Source of the DNA: Ophiura sarsii
Taxonomy: Eukaryota; Echinodermata; Ophiuroidea; Amphilepidida; Ophiuridae
NCBI GenBank assembly: GCA_035610835.1
Contig: CM069455.1
Span: 48,630,868-48,694,867 of the forward strand
Length of the DNA: 64,000 nt
Direction of reading: 5' to 3'
In this document: positions 34,321 through 45,616 of the stretch, one piece after another
Layout of the letters: each line of letters starts with the position of its first letter
Position numbering within the stretch: position 1 is the first letter of the stretch
Notes under the pieces: generated by a model
Databases searched by the model: none
The model's input: only the letters and a program-made list of their open reading frames with translations
Told to the model about the DNA's origin: nothing
Position numbers and translations under genes: made by a program

Positions 34321-37300
34321 ATGGCAGTTCACACAACTAGAATACATGAGCTAGCTGGTTGGACCTCGCAAGAAATTGACCTTCTTGTCAATGAAAGGAG
34401 CTGTCCTGGTAAGTTTTTAGTTAAATAGCATAAAGGAGATTGTATACCCTAATAAATGATTGCATTAAAATTAGTATGAGTGCTCTATTTAAAGAAACAC
34501 AGAACAAAATGTAAAGTTAATTCAAGAAATTTCCAAAGGGCGTATCAACGTAACATATAATGGCATTGTTTACTAACGCTGTACACGGGGCACGTTCAAT
34601 TTTATATCATTGTGCGCATGCGCAGTTTAGTTTTGGCTGTGCCAATAGTTATATGTCCTCCCACGTTTATAATTGCTTTATAAAGAAATTGTTTCTTATT
34701 TATTTTGGGACTATTTTATTGCATTTCAAACTACAAAAGAACAGGAAAATAAAATACTCAAATATTTCATATAACAGGGGAGCTGTGGAATAAATAAATT
34801 AAACAAAATATCTGTACTCATGTACATTTATAAATCATGAACTTGGACACAATTTGTTGTTATTTAATAATATAATTAAATTGTAACTGTTTTAACAACA
34901 CAATGTTACTGTTGAAAAGATTCATCAGGATTGGTGATAAACATGAGAAGAAAGTTCATTGTATCTAATCCAAATTTCCACTTACTTGTTATTGTGGACG
35001 TTTCTACCTATCTTTGCTACCTATCATGTGTTGATAATGCGCTTGTCATTTGCTGTCCCCGCTCCCGGGGACCCTGGCCTTGCGGGGACTTAGCGGGGGA
35101 AATTACTTTGCCGAAAAGGTATATCCCCCGCTATCTCCAGGTATTGTCCCGGGGGTACGGGGCACTAAATATCTGAACTTCCCTGGTACAACCCCGGGTA
35201 CAGTCCCGGCCCCTGACAGCCAGGCAAAATGTCACAGCCCGGGCTAATACAGCATTGGGTAACAGTTCCGGGTACATCTCGGTACGACAGCCCGGGGGGC
35301 CGGGCTGCCTAATTGTATATCCCCGCTAAAACCCCGGCTATTGTCCCGGGTACCGGGGCATCCATTTTGAGTATTCCCCCGCTAAAGTCCCGGCTATTTC
35401 CTCGGCAAGGCCAGGGTCCCCAGGAGCGGGGACAGCAAATGACAAGCGCATAAAGGCAACAGTGTTTGCCGAAACGTCCACAATAACAAGTAAGTGGAAA
35501 TTTGGATTAGATACAATGAACTTTCTTCTCACAATGTTACTATTGTTAGGCCTTTATAGTAATTGTTTTATTTAATATTTTGTCTTTCAGATCATTGGCA
35601 CAGCAATCCTAAACCTACGTATGCTTGATTTGAGTTGATACGAGCTGCCATCGATGCTTCAGACACCAGCTACAGACAGGGTCTTCCTTCTATCTTTGAC
35701 TGCCTGGGAGTGAAACAACCACCAACTTTGTCAGGGATCATAAATAAAGTCAACCGTTATGTAGCCAAAGCCAAGAAGACTGGTAACTTTCTTCCCCTTT
35801 GCCAAGAAGCAAGAGAGATTTCTAAAACCCAAACTGACACTGTTGGACCTGCAAGTTCACTAATTGGAGTTACTCCTGAGTGGTTGCGCAATGGTGATAT
35901 TTGTACAGCAACTATAACAAATCATGTCATCTTCGAACTACTTCGATTCCGTAACAAGAAAGGCGTACCATGGATAACTGTCCAAAACACGTGGTGGGCC
36001 AAATTGTTTCCGAGTTCCAATCCACCCCAGTCTACAGGAACAATTGTATCAAACTGGGAGGCTGTAGCCAAAAAAAAGATGTGTAAGTTGTCCCGTGACT
36101 GGACTAAAGAGGACAGAGATCAGTTTATAGCTGCTCCGTATGAAGTTCCACAATCCCGAAAAAAGCACAAGAACTTTCAGAGAAGTTGCAAAAGCAGGTA
36201 AGCTTGTTAACAACAGCTAATGTTGTACGCAGACTGAACACGAAAACAAATCAGCTGGCTAAAGAAGAGGATAAAACACAAAACTCAAAATGGAAGTGGA
36301 CGCATTGAAAGAAGAACTGATAAATCTGAACAAAACGCTACATGAGAAAAGACGCGAAAGTAAAAATACTAGAGAGAAGTTGAGGTACCATAGGTTGAAA
36401 CGAGGTGAGGATCTGTTAGCATCAGGAGAAGAAAACAAGTCGCTGCGCAATCAGCTTACAGAATGGGAGCGAGAGAATGATTGACTCAAAGCAGATCTTG
36501 ATGAGATCATAGGAGACAAGGAAATAACCACTTTTGAAGGTGGCCAGTATAAAGCGGATATTCGCGTTGTATGCTACGAGTTGATTTCAAGAGGTGTCGG
36601 CTCGAATCACGTGTCTGAGATAATGAAATTAGTTTTACAGCGTGTAGGAGGTTTGAATTGTGGACGATTACCGAAACCAACTCTGATTAGGATGATGGCG
36701 CTTGAGCAAGCGCTCCTTGCAAAAGAATCTGCCAAATCCGCGTTGGAAAAAAAGCACAATTCCAGTGACTCTCCAAGTTGATGGCACAACAAAAAAACAC
36801 GTCCCATATTTAACTTCACTGATAAGTAGGCCTACTGCAGATGGCACCTATGGTATTGGTCTATCAGAAATTCGGACCGAGACAGCACAAACTGTGTTGG
36901 ATGAAACAATTAATTCTGTAAAAGAATTGCTGGGGGTGGACATAGAAGATGAAGGCAAACTGAATGAACTGTTACTCAAACTAAAGAACACAATGACAGA
37001 CAGATGTATTGTGAACAAAAAATATGTTCAACTTCTTGAAGAATGGAGAGAGAAAACATTGCCAAATGTAATAAGCAATTGGGATAATCTCGAGTCCAGA
37101 AACAAAAACAAACATGACTACAATCAATGACTTATATTGTGGTAAGCACTTAGTCTTAAATTTACAGGACTATGCTGGTGCTGCACTAAAAGAATGGGAG
37201 CAGGTAGAATCTGATAGCGGCAAGCTGGGAAGGGAAAAGCATCTACCATGGAGCCGGAAGGAATCGGCAACATTCCTTGCCATCAGATCTGTTTGCGAGG

Positions 37301-38897
37301 CGTATGGCCCTGATGCAAGCGCCCAAGCAGGGTCACCCACAGAGTTTAATGACTACCTTGATAAGATTGGCGATAAAAGCAACCTTCAAGCATACCGTGG
37401 CAACCGCTTCAACATACCATTTGAGAATGGTGCTGCAGTATATTATCACCACCACCACGGTCACATTAAAGGTACACACGCATCTTTGGCGCAGCACAGA
37501 CAGAACAACCAACTTTCGCGGTCTGTCCAATATGATAATTATAATTGGGGGTATCAGAGCGATGGGTATCATGAACGCCCATATCACACAGCCTCTTATG
37601 CGCATGTTAGATGACCCTAACATACCCATCTCTGCAACAAGTGCTTACTACACAAAACTTCATACCTCCGTACAAGCATGGATGAATGATCCGCAGCCAT
37701 TGCTAGACAACAGTGCCATCATGTTTGATGATTTTGTACCACAGAAGGACGCCATGTTAAATGCGCTATATGACACAGTAGTGGATGAGCATGTCGAATT
37801 CAATACAAGACAAGCCTTGTCCATCGCTTTGCACAATATGCATGTATGCATAGTACGGCAGGTAGCTGACTACTTGCCAGGTGGCAAATTTCATGAGGTT
37901 CACTTGGATCGTACCATGTGTGCGGAGTTGCAAACGTGCCCCAAAGATAACGTTGCTGCTGAAAGAGTGTTTGCAGGATTGGATTACCTGAAAAGAAAAA
38001 GTCCAAATATTTCAGCACTCTCTATGCAAGGGATTCTGCTATGGACGCAAAACAAAACCATGGCGTTCCTGGATAACTGTTCAGACACGGAAAAGGAAGC
38101 ACTGATCAAGAAGGCAGCGCGAAATCGCAAGACAATTCAAAAGCAGTATCAAGAAAAAGTAAAGACAATTAAGCAACAAAGACACAAAGAAGTAGATGAC
38201 CGAAAGAAAGCACAGGAAGAAAAAGAACGCAAGCTTGTTGCCTTGACTGTTACCAACACAGACAATGTCATAAAAACAAGTGGGTCTATATGTAAATCAG
38301 AAGCTAATTAATGTAGATGACTTGATTAATAGAAAAAATCATGAAGGAGATTCAGCACTGAAAGAAGCACTCCTTAGCCAAATTAAGTACTATAAATCGG
38401 TCAATCGCGGATTGGTGAAAGGGTCTTTATTCTATGTGACATCCGGTGGACAGCCGCTAACAACAGCTGAACTCGAAAGCAGGTTAAAGGACATTATCAA
38501 GCAAATTGACACCCCTATAGTTGAACACTCCATCCCTGATGAAGCTTCTAACTTAGACAAGCATCAGAAGCGTGATCAGCTACGTCAAAAATTGCTATCA
38601 AAACTGAACACTAACGCATCGCGAAAGAGGAAATGTCCTTTTCCTGACAACATAGTCAACAAACGTGTACGTAACATTTGTTTAGATCCTAATGGGGAAG
38701 ATCTTGTAACATATAAGGGGAGAGTTTTGAGAGAAAGTACCAGCAGTGACAAAGAGGAACTAATGGAAGATGAGTACAAGCCATACTTGAATCAGGGCTA
38801 TGTATTCTACACTCTCATTTATGACCCACCCTATGATCAACTGTACTGTTTTCCCCTTAAAAAAGAATGGGATGATGGCTTGCTCTCCATTATGTAA
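34321..38897 (+). pseudogene. Decayed hAT-like transposase gene with one intron
   Basis: Exon 1 at 34321-34408 (MAVHTTRIHELAGWTSQEID...) ends at GTAAGT; exon 2 starts after TTTCAG at 35591 with a matching phase (HWHSNPKPTYA). Coding sequence then continues to 38897, with in-frame stops (TGA at 35626 and 36482) and frame changes near 36165, 36285, 36760, 37115, 37530 and 38280. Motifs in order: a coiled-coil-like Lys/Glu region; LQVDGTTKKH (candidate first catalytic Asp); TMTDRC; LYCGKHLVLNL, matching the hAT C..H.LNL signature; and DNVAAERVFAGLDYLKRKSP, like the hAT C-terminal dimerisation segment. The last ~200 residues (38280-38897) match nothing I know. The product cannot be made as it stands. 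Superfamily placement is moderately sure; a KDZ-type relative is the alternative. Confidence 0.6.
34945..35530. mobile_element. Foldback element inside the transposase intron, GC-rich core
   Basis: The ends GAGAAGAAAGTTCATTGTAT and ATACAATGAACTTTCTTCTC are inverted over about 60 bp (to TTGTGGACGTTTC). An inner inverted block (CTTGTCATTTGCTGTCCCCG / CGGGGACAGCAAATGACAAG) bounds a GC-rich core with many CCCGGG and CCCGGGTAC-like motifs, unlike the AT-rich surroundings. Confidence 0.85.
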
Positions 38898-40010
38898 AAC
38901 AAAATTGTGAAGAAAACCATGAATAGGCTTTTCAATTGTACTTTCTCACACCACTTTTCACTTGCAATTGTAGCATTGTATGCAATTTTAACTGGGTAAA
39001 AAATGAAACTTAGTACATGTATACCATTCATTAATTGTTTTAATTATTTAAATAGTTAATTAACTATTAACTAAGTAATGAAGTTCTGCAAGTATTCCAA
39101 GGAACTCAAACACACAGCAATGAAAATGAAGTAGGTCAAAATAATCTATAGTCACTGATCCAAAATAATAACACTGATTTGACTAAAATTGTGACGCAAT
39201 TAATGACTTCCTTGGAACAATATAGATTAAGATTAAAGTACTAATTAACTCCATTTGAATAAGTTTCAAATGGGAAAAGTAGTACTTCAATATTATTCTA
39301 AATTATGATTTGAAAATAGGCTCCATAACATCAGTTTGAAATAGTTGTGAGCGATTTAATGTTAGTATGGTAACTGTAATGATACAATTTGGTTGAGGGT
39401 GGGTGTTTTTTGTGTGCATATTTAATGAGGTAACATTGAAGGCATGTTAATGAGGTTTAAATGCACTCATTCACCAAATAAGTGATTGTTCATGTGCCTG
39501 TAGCTATCATATGGTAGTAATTTGTATATAAAACATATGTTAAAACTTTTTGTGTTGATAAAAGCCACTGTTTTTGAATGGCACAATTTGCGCATATTTA
39601 ATTAGGTCATGATTTGAAATGTCAAATAATTGTATACATTCCCTGAGTGCATGTAAACAATGTGCTGGTATTTCTCTATGCAGTATAGTGGGAGGTTGAT
39701 ATTTGCCACATACATGGGGTATGAATGTGTGATTAATAAAACCAAAAAAAAAAGACAAATTTCAATTGCCAAATTTGCATAATAGAAATATGAATATTTA
39801 ATTAGCTATAATTAGCTAATTTGCATAATTGGGCCCTTTTTGTGTTTTTTTTTCATTAAATGAAACAACTTTACAAACTATGTATACCAAACTACATTCA
39901 CACACCATGTACGGTTTTCGTTTGATGAGATGCGCATATTAATTAGCTGGACTTTGGGGTTTTTTTTGAGATTTTTCCATCTGCAGATTGGGCAAAATAC
40001 CAAAACCACC
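38898..40010. other. No gene seen
   Basis: Very AT-rich; repeated TTAATTAGCTAATTTGCAT-like motifs at 39780-39830 and 39935. Nothing coding. Confidence 0.45.
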
Positions 40011-40011
40011 A

Positions 40012-42515
40012 TTTTTGTCTCGCCTGATGTAATCAGAAAGAGACTATGTTATCACTATTTCTGTCCGCCGTATGCCGTATGCCGTCCGCCGTGTGCTAAG
40101 AAATACCTTTGTGACGCGATATCTGGAGATCCGTAAGGCCTATCGTGATGGGACTTGGTGGAGGGAAGGGGGGTGGTGCGTTCTGTTGCTGATTGATTTT
40201 TCAAGGTCATCGGGGGTCATACAAGGTCATCGGGGTCAAATATGCTTACAACTTTTGAGACGCGTTGTGACGCGATATCTAGAGATCCGTAAGGCCTATC
40301 TTGATGGGACTTGATGTCAGGGAAGGGGGTGGGGTGTTCTTTTGCTGATTAGATTTTCAAGGTCATTGGAGGTCATTCAAGGTCATCGGGGTCAAATATA
40401 GGGTCAAATAAGATCCGTAAGGCCGATCTTGATGGGATTTGGTGGAGGGAAGGGGGTGGTGTGTTCTTTTTGCTGATTACATTTTCAAGGTCATCGGAGG
40501 TCATTCAAGGTCATCGGGGTCAAATATGGGGTCAAATAGATCAGTAAGGCCTATCTTGATGGGATTTGGTGGAGGGAAGGGGGGTGGTGTGTTCTTTTTG
40601 CTGATTAAATGTTCAAGGTCACCAGAGGTCATCAGGGTCAAATATGGGGTCAAATAGATCAGTAAGGCCTACATGTATATTGATGAGATTTGGTGGAGGG
40701 AAGGGGAGTGGTGTGTTCTTTTTGCTGAATAAATGTTCCAAGGTCATCAGAGGTCATTCAAGGTCATCGGGGGTCAAATAAAATCCATAAGGCCTATCTT
40801 GATTGGATTTGGTGGAGGGAAGGGGGATGGTGTGTTCTTTTTGTTCTTAATTTTTCGGGGTCAAATATGGGGTCATCGGGGGTCAAATAAGATCCATAAG
40901 GCCTATCTTGATTGGATTTGGTGGAGGGAAGGGGGATGGTGTGTTCTTTTTGTTCTTAATTTTTCGGGGTCAAATATGGGGTCAAATAGATCAGTAAGGC
41001 CTATCTTGATGGGATTTGGTGGACGGAAGAGGGATGGTGTGTTCTTTTTGTTGATTAATTTTTCGGGGTCATTGGGGGTCAAATAGATCAGTAAGGCCTA
41101 TCTTGATGGGATTTGGTGGAGGGAAGGGGGGTGGTGTGTTCTTTTTGTTGATTAATTTTTCGGGGTCATCGGGGGTCAAATATGGGGTCAAATAGATCAG
41201 TAAGGCCTATCTTGATGGGATTTGGTGGACGGAAGAGGGATGGTGTGTTCTTTTTGTTGATTAATTTTTCGGGGTCATCGGGTCAAATAGATCAGTAAGG
41301 CCTATCTTGATGGGATTTGGTAGACGGAAGAGGGATGGGGTGTTCTTTTTGTTGATTATTTTTTCGGGGTCATCGGGGGTCAAATAGATCAGTAAGGCCT
41401 ATCTTGATGGGATTTGGTGGACGGAAGAGGGATGGTGTGTTCTTTTTGTTGATTAATTTTTTGGGGTCATCGGGGGTCAAATAGATCAGTAAGGCCTATT
41501 TTGATGGGATTTGGTGGACGGAAGAGGGATGGTGTGTTCTTTTTGTTGATTAATTTTTCGGGGTCAAATATGGGGTCAAATAGATCAGTAAGGCCTATCT
41601 TGATGGGATTTGGTGGACGGAAGAGGGATGGTGTGTTCTTTTTGTTGATTAATTTTTCGGGGTCATTGGGGGTCAAATATGGGGTCAAATAGATCAGTAA
41701 GGCCTATCTTGATGGGATTTGGTGGAGGGAAGGGGGTGGTGTGTTCTTTTTGTTGATTAATTTTTCGGGGGTCAAATAGATCAGTAGGCCTAAGGCCTAT
41801 CTTGATGAGATTTGGTGGAGGGAAGGGGGGTGGTGTGTTCTTTTGGTTGATTAATTTTTTGGGGTCAAATAGATCAGTAAGGCCTATCTTGATGGGATTT
41901 GGTGGAGGGAAGGGGGTGGTGTGTTCTTTTTGTTGATTAATTTTTCGGGGTCATCGGGGTCAAATAGATCAGTAAGGCCTATCTTGATTGGATTTGGTGG
42001 AGGGAAGGGGGGTGGTGTATTCTTTTTGCTGATTAAATTTTCAAGGTCATCGGAGGTCATTCAAGGTCATCTGGGGTCAAATAAGATCCGTAAGGCCTAT
42101 CTTGATGGGATTTGGTGGACGGAAGCGGGATGGTGTGTTCTTTTTGTTAGATTAATTTGTCGAGGTCATCAGAGGTCATCTGGGGTCAAATAAGATCCGT
42201 AAGGCCTATCTTGATGTGATTTGGTGGAGGGAAGGGGGTTGGTGTGTTCTTTTTGCTGATTAAATTTTCAAGGTCATCAGAGGTCATCTGGGGTCAAATA
42301 AGATCTGTAAGGCCTATCTTGATGTGATTTGGTGTAGGGAAGGGGGTTGGTGTGTTCTTTTTGTTGATTAAATTTTTCAAGGTATTACATCCCTTGCATT
42401 AACTACAATGCATACCTCTGTGACAGTGCTACATTGTATCATATGTTTCATCATCATTTCTTTCAAGTCACTTTTGATGAACAGGCGAGACGCGCCGTTC
42501 GAGAACCGCCTTGTT
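40012..42515. repeat. ~21-unit minisatellite between GTCTCGCCTG / CAGGCGAGAC ends
   Basis: Units of about 85-155 bp around TAAGGCCTATCTTGATGGGA, TTTGGTGGAGGGAAGGGGG, GTGTTCTTTTTGTTGATTAA and GGGGTCAAATAGATCAG fill 40120-42380. GTCTCGCCTGATG at 40018 is mirrored by ACAGGCGAGAC at 42481, so the array may be the inside of one mobile element. Short frames reading PILMGFGG...FFLLINFSGS are repeat translations, not genes. Confidence 0.9.
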
Positions 42516-43218
42516 TAATAATTTACTGTGCCAAGTTGAATAAATATTTCTATGATGTTTTTTCTGTGAATTGGTCATAAAGAATAGTTTTGTAACTTCC
42601 AATATTTAATGTCTTATTTGCATGTCATATAAATGGTGAAAAAAGCATGAAAATATTCGAAAATTCGCATTTTTCAGGTTTTTCACCATTTAGGGCAGAA
42701 TTTGAGCCGATTTCCGGATATATGAAAATTAGCATAACATCAGAATGCATTGACCAATTTCAATTCTGTTTTTTGTTTTTCAAAGCTAATAACAAGATCT
42801 ATCATATGAAACCATCAAATATCATGTGTGTTGTGTAGTTATTTTTGAGGTGCTATACCTACTGATAGTATACTGACTAGTTATCGTGTGCAGTTCTCAA
42901 GACCTACTTTTTTGAAGAAAAAAAACCCAGTTCCTGAGACCCTATTTTTTTCCATAAAATCCACTCAGTTCAGTTCTGTAGCCCCCCCCCCACCCCCCCC
43001 CCCCCCCCTAATTGAGACCCTGGGTGGCAAACCCCTACCCAAAAAAAGTTGAGTGCCCGGGAGGAGGAGGGGAGGGAAAAGGAGATGCCGGGAGCTTTTA
43101 TTAGCGTCTCTCACTTTTTCTCTATACGTCTCTGAACCATGTGAGTGTTTTATAACGAAAGTAGATATTGATTTTAGGTCATCCAGGCAAGTTAAAACTC
43201 AACAACTCGGCCCTTTGA
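42516..43218. other. No gene seen
   Basis: AT-rich, with C runs near 42982-43010. No recognised feature. Confidence 0.4.
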
Positions 43219-43517
43219 ATCACCAGTGGCGTAACCAGGGAGACAGCCCACCCCCCATTTGCAAAAGAGTAAAAAATAAAAAGGAAGATAAGGAGGAAGG
43301 GTAACGAGCATAGACAGTGCAAGCGGGGAGTGCTCCCCCATCATTGTCACGGTGGGGACGATGCCCCCCCCCCCAAAAAAAAAAAAAAAGCCATTTTTGT
43401 ATGATACCCCCCCCCCCATCATTGTCACGTGGGGACGATGCCCCCCCCCCCCCCCAAAAAAGCCATTTATTGCGCGAATTAGTTTAAATGTTTAACTATC
43501 CAACAGTGGCGTCGCCA

Positions 43518-43558
<41 letters not shown>

Positions 43559-43885
43559 ACGGTACGATCGCCCCCACCCCCAATATTGACGTCGGTTCAT
43601 TTTACCACAGGATTCATGGAATTATGATGGTCAAAAGTACACCCTCAGATGAAAAATGTTCGCGCGCTTCGCTCGCATAATGTGTCCCCAAAGTGCAACA
43701 TTCTTTGCTACAAGCTTGTTTAGAGCCGAGTACATTATGTACTTCGATCGTGCCAAAAATAGGTGTAAAGTCGAAAAAATTCGCGCGCTTTGCTTCACAA
43801 AAGTCTTGCCGGTTCATTTTCATTTCTCGCCCCCCCCCCCAAAAAAAAATAATATGAATAACCTACCTATACGCCACTGCTATAA
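43219..43885. mobile_element. CAGTGGCGT-ended elements with C/G homopolymers
   Basis: CAGTGGCGTAACCAGGGAG at 43224 and CAGTGGCGTCGCCAGAGG at 43504 are element ends; TACGCCACTG at about 43871 is the inverted end of the second. Inside are a duplicated ATCATTGTCACG...GGGGACGATGCCCC block and a 38-base G run at 43520-43557. Confidence 0.65.
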
Positions 43886-44730
43886 CAACATGGTTTCAGG
43901 AACGTTTTCTAGACCATTTTTAGGGGGAACAAATATAAATTTTGGCGCGCTTCGCGCGAGTTAGATTCAATGATTCTTTATTCAAGTTATAAAAAGATGG
44001 CTTAGGGAACGTTTATCTCGACCATTTTAGTTTTAAAAAACTGACAGTTTGTACGCTCATGAACGTTTTTCTGGAGCTTTTTAGTGTCAAAATAGCATTT
44101 TTTTTGCTCGCTTCGCGCGAATTGCTTTCAATGTTTATTCCATCTGTATAACAACGTTGCAATATGTTTCAAGAACGTTTTCTGGACCATCTTAGTTAGT
44201 AAACTAGACATTTTTGCGCGTTTCGAGCCAATTGGTTTCATTTTTTTATTATTATTCAAGCTTAAACAAAATGGCTTTATGAACGTTTTCAGGACCATTT
44301 TAGTGTTAAAATAATCAGTTTTTGCACAAATTATTTTCAATGTTTTATTATTTAAGCTTAACAAGATTGCTTCAGGAACGTTTTCAGGACCATTTCAGTG
44401 TAAAAATAAATTTGTGCGCGCTACGTGCGAATTAGTATAGTTGTAATGTTTTATTATTCAAGCTTAACAAGATATTTCAGGAACGGTTATTTTAACCTTT
44501 CTTTTTACAATAGCCATTTTTTTAAAATATTTTGTTATTCAATTTGAACAAGATAGCTTCAGAAACGTTTTCTGGACCTTTTTATTGTTAAAATATACAT
44601 TTTTTTGCGCGCTACGCGCGTATTAGTTTCAATGATTATCTATTATTCAAGCTTAACGAGATGGCTTCAAGAACGTTTTTCTAAACCTTTATTTTTACAT
44701 ATAGCAAATTTTTGCGCGCTCCCCGTCGGT
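43886..44730. repeat. ~9-unit degenerate tandem repeat with GCGCGC(T/A)...CGCG motif
   Basis: GGAACGTTTTCTGGACCATT-like segments recur at about 43900, 44007, 44062, 44172, 44281, 44375, 44480, 44562 and 44670. Most are followed by TTTTTGCGCGCTTCGCGCGA-like palindromes, then AATTAGTTTCAATG and TATTATTCAAGCTTAACAAG. Confidence 0.85.
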
Positions 44731-44839
44731 ACATTTCTGATTTTGACCATGCAATTTTTTTCGACCAGTTTGATGATTATAACGACACTCCTATCCTACT
44801 CCGATGCGAATGTATGAGACGAACCCGGGAGGGACGGGG

Positions 44840-45075
44840 GCACTCACATTGGAAAAGGGTAGGAAGTATAGTGCCGCGCTGAAGACCCCCCCCCCCCTTT
44901 TCCCCTCTGCTGATAGCTCTTATGACCCCCTTTTTATCCTGCATCAGTTCAATTCTTTTAGACCCCAATTTTATTGAAAATTCAAAAATCTCGAAATTTT
45001 GCTTTCCAAAGCCCCAATTCTTCGAACATGTTGCGTTCTAAAACCAAAACAAATCGAAAATTTGCGTTCTTGCTA
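44840..45075. repeat. Dispersed repeat, copy 2
   Basis: Same order of landmarks as 31255-31490: GTGCCGCGCTGAAGACCCCC, CTCTTATGACCCCC, CCCCAATTCTTCGAACATG, AAATTTGCGTTCTTGCTA. Confidence 0.85.
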
Positions 45076-45246
45076 AGCTGGAAGGGTGCGTTGGTACCAG
45101 TTTCTAAATTTAGACCGGTAGCTTCCTGTATAAATAATAATAAAGGGTGTTTTAATGAGGATTTTAAACCATCTCATTCATATTTATGGGTGGAGTGATT
45201 TCCCTTAGGATATGACATTAAAGGGGCACTAGGCCAATTCCGTTAC

Positions 45247-45616
45247 ACCTGCAAAAGGATCTGCACCAGCTTGAGAAATGGCAAAACAAATGGACATATC
45301 CTTCAATGCGAAGTGCTTTAATGTGGCCCACCCGGGGTGGGCCACATTAAAGGGCGACGTGGGAATTAATGCAGACAACTACATTCAAACCACCGGAGGG
45401 AACAGAGTAACAAAGGAACAGTGTACTGTTAGGATTCAAGAAAGACGTGCACAAGTCAAGTAAACATTCTTCAACAGTACAGCAGACTGGAACAAACTAG
45501 ATGAGGAAACAGCAACAAGCAGATACTTCAAATGTGAAACACCTTTCATGTCACACAGCACAACTACGACCTATGACCCCAAAACGTTAGTGAAGTACAG
45601 TATTGTACAGTTATAA
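45247..45616 (+). mobile_element. LINE reverse-transcriptase remnant with hairpin insertion
   Basis: LQKDLHQLEKWQNKW followed, after a one-base frame change, by DISFNAKC is the thumb-region motif of non-LTR retrotransposon reverse transcriptases (DL..L..W...W...FN..KC). Downstream TFFNSTADWNKLDEETA resembles the C-terminal FFN..A..WN.L.E segment of the same family. A perfect hairpin replaces the sequence between them, and a TAA interrupts the frame at 45461. The remnant is non-functional. Confidence 0.65.
45316..45352. repeat. Perfect 37-bp hairpin
   Basis: CTTTAATGTGGCCCACCC, a single G, then GGGTGGGCCACATTAAAG: two 18-bp perfect arms. Confidence 0.95.

Noticed and set aside
37333..37629. 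Minus-strand frame opposite the transposase relic
   Set aside because: The hAT motifs are all on the plus strand; this frame has no recognisable content.
40439..42193. Series of frames encoding PILMGFGG...FFLLINFSGS
   Set aside because: They are translations of the minisatellite in different frames, without complex sequence or starts.
45316..45352. Hairpin as a transcription terminator
   Set aside because: Intrinsic terminators are a bacterial feature; here it lies within a LINE fragment in an animal genome.
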